Below, in pieces: positions 57,165 through 64,000 of a stretch of DNA of 64,000 nt. Every line of letters begins with the position of its first letter. Position 1 is the stretch's first letter. Source of the stretch: Mycobacterium syngnathidarum (GTDB lineage Bacteria > Actinomycetota > Actinomycetes > Mycobacteriales > Mycobacteriaceae). The notes beneath the pieces are model-generated. The model searched no databases. It was given only the letters and a program-made list of their open reading frames with translations, and was not told the DNA's origin. The DNA lies in contig NZ_MLCL01000024.1 of NCBI RefSeq assembly GCF_001942625.1, positions 219,604 through 283,603 on the forward strand, in the 5' to 3' direction. The translations under genes and the position numbers were made by a program.

Positions 57165-58313
57165 ATGGCAATCTCTCTGATCGACTTCATCCTCGACCTG
57201 TTCCGCAGCCCGGCTTCCGCCGCCTCGTTCATCGCCGATCCGGACGGCAGCTTGCGTGACGCAGGCTTGCCGAACGTGACCGCGGCCCAGCTGCACGCCG
57301 TCGCCGCCACCGCGGCCCCGGCCGGTGTCCTGCTCGGCGGCGGCAACCCGGTCGTCGGCCTGCAGCGCGCAGTCGCCGACCACCACAGCATCCCGGCTTC
57401 GTTCGGCAACCAGGTCGCCTCGCCCTTCTCGCCGCAGACCCAGGTGGCCAGCAACAACACCACCGATTGGGCCAGCCACAACGACACCGATTTCGCCAGC
57501 AACAACCACACGCCGATCATGAGCCCCAACCAGGACGCCGGCGCCAACGCCCAGCAGGGTGCGTTCAACCTGGGCTTCGGTGACATCACCCTCGGCGACA
57601 AGAGCACCAACACCGCCACCAACGGCGGCGTGGTGGTCGACGGCGACAACGACGGCGACATCGTCAGCGGTGACGGCGCGGTGCTCGGTGACGGCAACAC
57701 CATGAACAACGGCGACATCTGGGCCGGTGCCGGTTCCAACGTTGCCGTCGGCAAGGACAACGACATCGAGGACAACTCGCAGACCGCCGGTGGCGACCTG
57801 ATCTCCGACAACGAGGGCCCGGTCATCAGCGATGTCGACATGAGCGGTGGCCACGGTGGTGGTGCGTCCGGTGGTGACAGCCTGATCGGTATCGGAAGCG
57901 GTGGTGCGTCCGGTGGCGATGGTGGCAACGCCGGCTCGATCATCCTGACCGACGCCTCGACCACTGCCGTGGGCGGCAACCAGACCTCGGTCGACGGCGA
58001 CTACGGCAGCGACAACACCCAGGACAACTCCGTCAGCACCTCGGTGGAGACCGAGACCCACTCCAGCGTCGAGGACAACTCGTCGTCCTACGAGTCGAAC
58101 ATAGCCTCGGGCAACGAGACCGCCCTCGGTTCGGGTAACGAGACCAACACCGCGCTCGCGTCGGGCAACAGCTACGACACCAGCTCGGCGTTCGGCTCGG
58201 GCAACAACTATGACGGCAGCTCGGCGTTCGGCTCCGGCAACAGCTTCGAGTCGCAGTCCGACACCGATGTCGCGTCGAGCAACTCGACCAACACCGGGTT
58301 CGACGCCTTCTGA
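57165..58313 (+). CDS. iniB: IniB-like protein
   Basis: A 382-residue protein. Residues 1-50 are the IniB N-terminal domain (MAISLIDFILDLFRSPASAASFIADPDGSLRDAGLPNVTAAQLHAV). The rest is a low-complexity region rich in Gly, Asn, Ser and Asp, with repeats such as (A)FGSGNNYDGSS and ASGNETALGSGNET. The pattern is beta-roll-like and there is no signal peptide. IniB is induced by cell-wall drugs such as isoniazid and ethambutol. The ATG at 57165 follows AACCGAAAGGGTTGGAG. It leads the iniB-iniA-iniC operon. The CCCCTA repeats lie upstream of it. Confidence 0.85.
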   Translation: MAISLIDFILDLFRSPASAASFIADPDGSLRDAGLPNVTAAQLHAVAATAAPAGVLLGGGNPVVGLQRAVADHHSIPASFGNQVASPFSPQTQVASNNTTDWASHNDTDFASNNHTPIMSPNQDAGANAQQGAFNLGFGDITLGDKSTNTATNGGVVVDGDNDGDIVSGDGAVLGDGNTMNNGDIWAGAGSNVAVGKDNDIEDNSQTAGGDLISDNEGPVISDVDMSGGHGGGASGGDSLIGIGSGGASGGDGGNAGSIILTDASTTAVGGNQTSVDGDYGSDNTQDNSVSTSVETETHSSVEDNSSSYESNIASGNETALGSGNETNTALASGNSYDTSSAFGSGNNYDGSSAFGSGNSFESQSDTDVASSNSTNTGFDAF

Positions 58314-58330
58314 TCCGATCGCACAAGGGG

Positions 58331-58361
58331 CGGGGACCATCCGTTACGCGGGTGGTCCCCG
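58331..58361 (+). terminator. Hairpin between iniB and iniA
   Basis: CGGGGACCA and TGGTCCCCG form a perfect 9-bp stem around a 13-base loop, 18 bp after the iniB stop. No T-run follows; it may be an attenuator or an mRNA-stability element setting the iniB/iniA ratio. Confidence 0.55.
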
Positions 58362-58406
58362 TCCCATTGGCGCGCCTACGGTTGAGCTCGGCAGGAGGGA
58401 ACTTTG

Positions 58407-60263
58407 ATGACGCAACCCAGTACGGCGAACGGGCCGGCCAGACCGGTCAAGGTGATCGCCGAACTCATCGACCACACCAGCACGATCGCCGCCACCTATG
58501 ACCGCGGCGACCTGGTGGAGCGGCTGCGCGTTGCCAAGGTGCGCATCAGCGACCCGCAGATCCGGGTGGTGATCGCCGGCCAGCTCAAGCAGGGCAAGAG
58601 CCAGCTGCTGAACTCGCTGCTCAACATTCCGGTGGCCCGCGTCGGCGATGACGAATCCACAGTGCTGGCCACCGTTGTCTCCTACGGCGAACAGCCGTCG
58701 GCCCGCCTGGTGGTGGCGCGGCCCGACGGCGCCGAACCTGAACTGATCGAGATCCCGCCCTCGGAGGTGACCAACGACCTGCGTCGTGCCCCGCAGGCAG
58801 GCGGCCGCGAGGTGCTGCGCATCGAGGTGACCGCCCCGAGCCCGCTGCTCAAAGGCGGGTTGGCTTTCGTCGACACCCCCGGCGTCGGCGGCCTTGGGCA
58901 GCCGCACCTTTCGGCGACCCTGGGCCTGCTGCCCGACGCCGATGCGCTCCTGATGGTCAGTGACACCAGCCAGGAATTCACCGAACCGGAGATGACCTTC
59001 ATTCGGCAGGCAATCGAAATCTGCCCGGTGGCAACGATTGTCGCGACCAAGACCGACCTGTACCCACATTGGCGCGAGATCGTCGGCGCCAATACCGCGC
59101 ACCTGCAGCGGGCGGGCACATCGACGCCGATCACCCCCGTTTCTTCCGTGCTGCGCAGCCACGCGATCCAGCTCAACGACAAAGAACTCAACGAGGAATC
59201 GAACTTCCCGGCCATCGTGAAGTTCCTGTCCGATCGGGTGCTGACCCGTGAGAGCGACCGGATCCGTGATCAGGTGGTCGCCGAAATCCATTCGGCGGCA
59301 GAACATCTTCTGCTGGCCGTGGAGTCCGAGCTGTCCGCCTTCACCGATCCGAACGAGCGAGAGAGACTCACCGCCGAGCTGGAACGGCGCAAGCAAGAAG
59401 CCCAAGACGCCCTGCAGCAGACCGCGCTGTGGCAGCAGGTGCTCAACGACGGCATCACCGACCTGACCGCCGATGTCGAACACGATCTGCGCAACCGGTT
59501 CCGCAACATCACCCAGCACGCCGAGAAGGTGATCGACACCGGCGATCCGACCCTGAACTGGGCCGAGATCGGCTCGGAGCTGGAGGAAGCCGTGGCCACC
59601 GCCGTCGGCGACAACTTCGTCTGGGCCTACCAGCGCGCTGAGGCGCTGGCCGCCGAGGTGGCCCGCACTTTCACCGAGGCGGGGCTGGAAGCCGTGCAGC
59701 TGCCGCAGATCGATGCCCGCGACATGGGCGCCGGGTTCGGAGAGATGAAATCGCTGGCCAAGCTGGAGGCCAAACCGATCAAGGCCGGGCACAAGGTCAT
59801 CACGGGCATGCGCGGTTCCTACGGCGGCGTGCTGATGTTCGGCATGCTCACATCCTTCGCCGGGCTCGGCATGTTCAACCCGCTGTCGCTGGGTGCCGGC
59901 CTGGTGCTGGGCCGCAAGGCATACAAGGAGGACATGGAGAACCGCATGCTCCGGGTGCGCAGCGAGGCCAAGACCAACATGCGCAAGTTCATCGACGACG
60001 TCGCATTCGTGGTCGGCAAGGAATCCCGGGACCGGCTCAAAGGGATCCAACGGCAACTGCGCGACCACTACCGGGGGATCGCCAACCAGACCACCCGCTC
60101 GCTCAACGAGTCGCTGCAGGCCACGCTCGCCGCGGCCAAGACCGAAGAGAATGAACGCAACAACCGCGTCCGGGAACTGGAACGTCAGAAGAACATCCTG
60201 ACCCAGGTGGTCGACCACGCGAAGAACCTGGCCAACCAAGCCCCACTAGGCTCCAACAGTTAG
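58407..60263 (+). CDS. iniA: Dynamin-like GTPase IniA
   Basis: A 618-residue bacterial dynamin-like protein. The G1 loop is AGQLKQGKSQLLNSLL, G3 is FVDTPGVGG, and G4 is TKTD in ATIVATKTDLYP. The middle is a four-helix bundle with a coiled coil (EVAHxEESHLLLAV...ELSAFTDPNERERLTAELERRKQEAQ). Near residues 470-510 a hydrophobic pair of helices (SYGGVLMFGMLTSFAGLGMFNPLSLGAGLVLG) inserts in the membrane. The M. smegmatis IniA structure supports a membrane-fission role, as I recall. The ATG at 58407 follows GGAGGGAACTTTG. It is 93 bp downstream of iniB. Confidence 0.9.
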   Translation: MTQPSTANGPARPVKVIAELIDHTSTIAATYDRGDLVERLRVAKVRISDPQIRVVIAGQLKQGKSQLLNSLLNIPVARVGDDESTVLATVVSYGEQPSARLVVARPDGAEPELIEIPPSEVTNDLRRAPQAGGREVLRIEVTAPSPLLKGGLAFVDTPGVGGLGQPHLSATLGLLPDADALLMVSDTSQEFTEPEMTFIRQAIEICPVATIVATKTDLYPHWREIVGANTAHLQRAGTSTPITPVSSVLRSHAIQLNDKELNEESNFPAIVKFLSDRVLTRESDRIRDQVVAEIHSAAEHLLLAVESELSAFTDPNERERLTAELERRKQEAQDALQQTALWQQVLNDGITDLTADVEHDLRNRFRNITQHAEKVIDTGDPTLNWAEIGSELEEAVATAVGDNFVWAYQRAEALAAEVARTFTEAGLEAVQLPQIDARDMGAGFGEMKSLAKLEAKPIKAGHKVITGMRGSYGGVLMFGMLTSFAGLGMFNPLSLGAGLVLGRKAYKEDMENRMLRVRSEAKTNMRKFIDDVAFVVGKESRDRLKGIQRQLRDHYRGIANQTTRSLNESLQATLAAAKTEENERNNRVRELERQKNILTQVVDHAKNLANQAPLGSNS

Positions 60264-60305
60264 CTTCGATTTCGTTTTCTGGTTGGAAGGGTTGGACTCC
60301 GCAGC

Positions 60306-61805
60306 GTGAGCACGGCCGATCAGGTGCGCTCAATTCTGGGCGGCACCATCAACGCATACCGGGGTGATCCGGCCTACCGCAATCGGCCCGATGTGCACAA
60401 CGAGCTCGACCGCATCGGACGAAGGCTCAACCAGCCGATCCGCATCGCGTTGGCCGGCACGCTCAAGGCGGGTAAGTCGACGCTCGTCAACGCCCTGGTC
60501 GGGGAGGACATCGCGCCTACCGACGCCACCGAGGCGACGCGCATCGTCACCTGGTTCCGGCACGGTCCCACACCGAAGGTGACCGCCAATCACCGCGGCG
60601 GGCGGCGGGCCAATGTGCCGATCGCACGGGATCCGCATGACCGCGGTCTGACCTTCAGCTTCACCGGGCTGAACCCCGAGGACGTGGTGGACCTCGACGT
60701 CGAATGGCCGGCAGCTGAGCTCGTCGACACCACGATCATCGACACCCCGGGCACCTCGTCGCTGTCGCGCGACGTGTCGATGCGCACCCACCGGCTCCTG
60801 GTGCCCGAGGACGGCGTGCCGCGCGTCGATGCCGTCGTGTTCCTGCTGCGCACTCTCAATGCCGCCGACATCGCCCTGCTCAAACAGATCGGTGAACTCG
60901 TCGGTGGCTCGTCCGGCGCGCTCGGTGTGATCGGTGTGGCCTCCCGGGCCGACGAAATCGGTGCCGGTCGCATCGACGCGATGATGTCGGCCAAGGACGT
61001 GGCCAAGCGGTTCACCGAGGAGATGGACAAGACCGGGATCTGCCAGGCCGTCGTCCCGGTGTCCGGTCTGCTGGCCCTGACCGCCCGCACCCTGCGGCAG
61101 AGCGAATTCGTCGCACTGCAGAAGCTGGCCGGCGTCGAACCTGCTCAACTGACGAAAGCGATGCTTTCGGTGGACCGGTTCGTGCGTGAGGACAGTGCCT
61201 TGCCGGTCGACGCGGCCACCCGCGCGGCGCTGCTGGACCGGTTCGGCATGTTCGGCATCCGAATCTCGATCGCGGTGATGCACGCGGGAGTGTCGGACTC
61301 CGTTGCCCTGGCCGACGAACTGTTGGAACGCAGCGGCCTCATTGCCTTGCGTGACGTGATCGACCAGCAGTTCGCGCAACGCTCGGAGCTGCTCAAGGCG
61401 CACACCGCGCTGCTGTCGTTGCGGCAGTTCGTGCAGCACAACCCGATCTACGCGACCCCATACATTCTGGCCGACATCGACCCGCTGCTGGCCGACACCC
61501 ATGCCTTCGAAGAGCTGCGGCTGCTCAGCCTGCTGCGCTCGCGTCCCACGACGCTGAATGAAGACGAGATGGCCTCGCTGCGCCGCATCATCGGCGGTTC
61601 GGGTACCGATGCGGCCAGCCGGCTCGGACTACAGCCCGATGCGCCGTTCGACGGGCCTCGCTCGGCCTTTGCCGCAGCACAGCGCTGGCGGCGGCGAGCC
61701 GAGCATCCGCTCAACGACCCGTTCACCACGCGGGCCTGCCGGGCCGCGGTGCGCAGTGCTGAGGCGCTGGTCGCCGAGTATTCGTCGCGCGGCCTAACGA
61801 ATTAG
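60306..61805 (+). CDS. iniC: Dynamin-like GTPase IniC
   Basis: A 499-residue protein with a GTPase domain: G1 AGTLKAGKSTLVNALVG and G3 IIDTPGTSSLS, then VASRADEIG as the G4-like segment. It lacks the hydrophobic paddle of IniA. The C-terminus is helical with HNPIYATPYILADIDPLLADTHAFEELRLLSLLRSRPTTL. Together with IniA it may form a hetero-dynamin. The start is the GTG at 60306. It follows iniA by 42 bp and precedes the third Hsp70-like gene by 22 bp, so four genes probably form one transcript. Confidence 0.88.
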   Translation: MSTADQVRSILGGTINAYRGDPAYRNRPDVHNELDRIGRRLNQPIRIALAGTLKAGKSTLVNALVGEDIAPTDATEATRIVTWFRHGPTPKVTANHRGGRRANVPIARDPHDRGLTFSFTGLNPEDVVDLDVEWPAAELVDTTIIDTPGTSSLSRDVSMRTHRLLVPEDGVPRVDAVVFLLRTLNAADIALLKQIGELVGGSSGALGVIGVASRADEIGAGRIDAMMSAKDVAKRFTEEMDKTGICQAVVPVSGLLALTARTLRQSEFVALQKLAGVEPAQLTKAMLSVDRFVREDSALPVDAATRAALLDRFGMFGIRISIAVMHAGVSDSVALADELLERSGLIALRDVIDQQFAQRSELLKAHTALLSLRQFVQHNPIYATPYILADIDPLLADTHAFEELRLLSLLRSRPTTLNEDEMASLRRIIGGSGTDAASRLGLQPDAPFDGPRSAFAAAQRWRRRAEHPLNDPFTTRACRAAVRSAEALVAEYSSRGLTN

Positions 61806-61827
61806 GCCGCTCTGCCGACATACAGGT

Positions 61828-63702
61828 ATGCGTGATTGCCTGGGGTTGTCTGTGGGGGCGACCAATCTGGTGGCGATCGCTGATCATGCGCCGTTGGTGC
61901 GGCGGGCGGTGCTCACCGTGTCCGCGCAACATGGGGCCGTGGTCGGCGCGCCCTCCTTGTCTGCGCCCGGCGGACTGGTGTTCACCGATTTCGTGGAACG
62001 GGTCGGTGACCCGGTGCCGCTCGTTGCCGGCGACGGTTCGACGCATAGCGCCGACCGGTTGTTGGCCGGCACTGTCGAGGCGCTGACGCGTGAGGCCAGC
62101 CCAGCGCATCGTCCCGACGTGTCCGTGCTGGCCGTCCCCGCACATTGGAGTGCCGCCGCTCTCGACGCTGTGCGTGGCGCGATGCCCGGCGTCCGGGTGG
62201 TGCCCGACTCGGTCGCCGCGCTGACCGCCATCCAGGCGCATCCGGGTCTGCCCGCCCGGGGCGTCGTCGCCCTGTGCGATTTCGGCGGCTCCGGCACCAG
62301 CCTGACCCTTGTCGACGCCGCCGCGGGTTACACGACCATCGGCCAGACGGTGCGGTACCCGGACTTCTCCGGCGACCTGATCGACCAGGAGGTGCTGCGA
62401 CACGTCCTGAGCAATTTGGATGCCGAACCAGCCGGCACGGCCGCCGTGGCCGCGTTGGCCCAGCTGCGCGATGAGTGCCGCGCCGCCAAAGAGCGGTTGA
62501 GCGATGAAAGCTCGACCACCCTGGCGGTCCCGGGCACAGCGATCAGGCTCACCCGCGCCGAACTGGACACGGTGGTGAACCAGCCACTGGGCGGTGTGAT
62601 CGAGGCATTGCTGGACCTGCTGCGCCGCAACGGTATTCACCCGGCGCAGCTGGCCGCACTGGTTACCGTCGGAGGTGGGGCCCGGATACCCCTTGTCACC
62701 CAACGGCTTTCATCTGCCTTCCGGATTCCGGTCACCACGGTGCCGCAGGCCCAGGTGATTGCGGCAGTCGGGGCGGCGCTGATCGGCCGCCGTGGAGCCG
62801 ACGAGACCGCGACGCAGGTGGCGGTGGCTCCTGCATCGCTTCCTGTCACGGGCACAGGCACGGGCACGGTCGCGGCCTCCGCAATGGCCTGGTCGGTGGA
62901 AGACTCCGCAGCCGAGGTTGCCGAGTTCGTCCCGGAATCGGTGACCGACGACTCGGCCCGGCCGGATTTCATGTTCTCCGAGCCTCCGGCGGCGCCTGCT
63001 CCCGCTCGTGTTGCCTGGTATCGGCGTGGGGGAGTGGTGACCTACGCGGCGGTGTTCCTGGCTGTCGTCGGCACGGCCGGCATGGTGTTGTCGGCGCGGG
63101 CCGATCGGCTCGATGCCGCCGCGACCGGATCCAGCATGTTGGCGCCGCAAAACGTTCCGGCCGAGTCCCCACTGGCTCAGAACGTGCCGGCACCGCCGAC
63201 CCGGACCGTGGTGGTGCGTGACCCGTCCTGGCCGGGACCTGGTGCCGGAGCGCAGGCGCCAGCTGCACCGCGGCCGGCCGCAGCGCCGCGGCTGGTGCAG
63301 AGCAGGCAGGCCCCACCGGCTGCCCGGGCCCCGCAGCGGGCCGTCCCGCCGCCGCAGGCGCCCCGCCCTCGGCCGGCAGCACCGCCACCTGCTCTGTTGC
63401 CTGCGCCGCCACCGGCGCTGCCACCTATTCCCGTGCCGCCGTTGACGTTTCCACCTGTGACGCTGCCACAGTTGCCGATCCCGACGTTCAACCCGCCAAC
63501 GCCTTCGCCCAGCCCGTCGCCGAGTCCTACGCCGACTCCTGCGCCTTCACCTTCGCCGGAGCCGGAGCCGGAGCCGGAGCCGACACAGACCCCAGAGCCG
63601 ACGGTTGAGCCCACGCCTACGCCTGAGCCCACGCCTGAGCCCACGCCTGAGCCGACTGCGGCGCCCGAGCCCACACCGACCTCAGCTGCGCCGTCACCCT
63701 GA
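61828..63702 (+). CDS. Membrane-anchored Hsp70-like protein with Pro/Glu-Pro-Thr-rich tail
   Basis: A 624-residue protein, third member of the family here. Motifs: phosphate 1 LGLSVGATNLVAI (Ser for Asp), phosphate 2 LCDFGGSGTSLTL, connector VRYPDFSGDLIDQEVL, GTAAVAALAQLRDECRAAKERLSDESS and adenosine VTVGGGARIPLVTQRLS. A membrane helix is at about 403-423. The tail is 200 residues of Pro, Ala and Thr with runs of PxP and, near the end, tandem EPTPEPTPEPT. It lacks a DnaK-type substrate domain. It starts 22 bp after iniC, so a dynamin-linked envelope role is likely, though only by position. Confidence 0.82.
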   Translation: MRDCLGLSVGATNLVAIADHAPLVRRAVLTVSAQHGAVVGAPSLSAPGGLVFTDFVERVGDPVPLVAGDGSTHSADRLLAGTVEALTREASPAHRPDVSVLAVPAHWSAAALDAVRGAMPGVRVVPDSVAALTAIQAHPGLPARGVVALCDFGGSGTSLTLVDAAAGYTTIGQTVRYPDFSGDLIDQEVLRHVLSNLDAEPAGTAAVAALAQLRDECRAAKERLSDESSTTLAVPGTAIRLTRAELDTVVNQPLGGVIEALLDLLRRNGIHPAQLAALVTVGGGARIPLVTQRLSSAFRIPVTTVPQAQVIAAVGAALIGRRGADETATQVAVAPASLPVTGTGTGTVAASAMAWSVEDSAAEVAEFVPESVTDDSARPDFMFSEPPAAPAPARVAWYRRGGVVTYAAVFLAVVGTAGMVLSARADRLDAAATGSSMLAPQNVPAESPLAQNVPAPPTRTVVVRDPSWPGPGAGAQAPAAPRPAAAPRLVQSRQAPPAARAPQRAVPPPQAPRPRPAAPPPALLPAPPPALPPIPVPPLTFPPVTLPQLPIPTFNPPTPSPSPSPSPTPTPAPSPSPEPEPEPEPTQTPEPTVEPTPTPEPTPEPTPEPTAAPEPTPTSAAPSP

Positions 63703-63768
63703 CGCTGCGCGTTGTCTAGGTGTCGGGTTACTGCTTGATCGTGACTGAAATCCGACACCTTGACGGCT

Positions 63769-64000
63769 AGCCCGGATTTTTCACGGAATGTTGCGTGTGG
63801 GGTGTGTAGGTAAGCGAAAGTGCCTGTCCTGCAAGGGATAATTGGACTTCTCTAGGGTTCAATCGTCCTGACAGGAAGGCACTTCGCGGGTGAAGAATAT
63901 CGCGGTCGTTGCACGGGTGAAAGTGTCTGCTGATGGCCATGGCGTCGTGTCGCATGCCGGGATGGGTATGTTGCGTGAACTTGCCGACCGGACCGGCCTA
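63769..64000 (+). mobile_element. IS1380-family insertion sequence, left part
   Basis: An IS1380-type transposase starts at 63890 and the window ends inside it. The left end is placed near 63769, where CCCGGATTTTTCA resembles IS1380 termini; this boundary is approximate. An imperfect inverted pair (GCGAAAGTGCCTGTC at 63814 and GACAGGAAGGCACTTCGC at 63870) lies in the leader and may form an mRNA hairpin limiting expression. Confidence 0.6.
63890..64000 (+). CDS. IS1380-family transposase, N-terminal fragment
   Basis: The first 37 residues of a transposase: VKNIAVVARVKVSADGHGVV, then SHAGMGMLRELADRTGL. The 'SHAG...LLRELADRTGL' box is the start of IS1380 DDE transposases. The frame is open at the window end and starts with the GTG at 63890 behind GGAAGG. 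The rest of the gene and the right end lie outside. No frameshift is visible in the part shown. The family is confident; the individual element cannot be named. Confidence 0.75.
   Translation, partial: MKNIAVVARVKVSADGHGVVSHAGMGMLRELADRTGL

Overview
The window is high-GC actinobacterial DNA and almost certainly comes from a non-tuberculous Mycobacterium (Mycolicibacterium). I recognise a gene order that, from memory, parallels M. tuberculosis Rv0306-Rv0343: PAP2, L,D-transpeptidase, Pro/Thr-rich Hsp70-like protein, GH16 glucanase, exported Rv0320-like protein, tRNA-Gly, dcd, udgA, P450, alaA/aspC, etfD (Rv0338c), iniR (Rv0339c), Rv0340, iniB-iniA-iniC. No database was searched; all names come from reading motifs and context.

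Region 1 (1-21.2 kb) is host metabolism and envelope. It holds a COG2159-like amidohydrolase, trans-aconitate methyltransferase, alpha/beta hydrolase with a TetR regulator, an AurF-type diiron oxygenase translationally coupled to an FprB-type ferredoxin/NADPH reductase behind a near-perfect 29-bp palindrome, two PAP2 phosphatases (one fused to a diacylglycerol-kinase domain), a secreted L,D-transpeptidase-like protein, a FAD/Rieske oxidoreductase, the first of three membrane-anchored Hsp70-like proteins, a cupin and a Tat-exported GH16 enzyme. Next comes the PhnF-controlled phnD-phnC-phnE system, with two PhnF operators, an internally duplicated PhnE and a phosphonate-type alcohol dehydrogenase.

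Region 2 (21.2-27.3 kb) is accessory metabolism: a mycothiol-dependent maleylpyruvate-isomerase-like protein, a large sulfatase, MarR and TetR regulators and an F420-type LLM oxidoreductase.

Region 3 (27,314-36,125) is an integrated phage-satellite-like element of about 8.8 kb, flanked by a 43-bp direct repeat derived from the 3' half of tRNA-Gly(CCC). It carries a tyrosine integrase, XRE repressor, excisionase, a chain of start/stop-overlapping small genes, a DUF3631 ATPase with iteron-like repeats inside it, a WhiB-like protein, a scaffold-like protein, an HK97-type capsid protein and an HNH protein. I see no portal, terminase or tail gene, as in phiRv1/phiRv2.

Region 4 (36.1-48.6 kb) has the intact tRNA-Gly, two DUF7159-type membrane proteins that look like degenerate actin/Hsp70-fold domains, dcd, an ammonium transporter, UDP-glucose dehydrogenase, a P450, a His-rich protein, a YibE/F membrane protein and alaA.

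Region 5 (48.7-63.7 kb) is etfD plus an enlarged ini locus. One arm is a membrane-anchored Hsp70-like gene followed 10 bp later by iniR; the divergent arm is an Rv0340-like gene, then iniB-iniA-iniC and a third Hsp70-like gene. A CCCCTAAT-like motif is repeated upstream of both the Rv0340-like gene and iniB. The window ends inside an IS1380-family insertion sequence.

The most interesting undescribed theme is the set of five proteins built as 'actin/Hsp70-fold cytoplasmic domain, one membrane helix, long Pro/Thr/Gly-rich tail', two of which are embedded in the operons of IniR and of the dynamin-like IniA/IniC.
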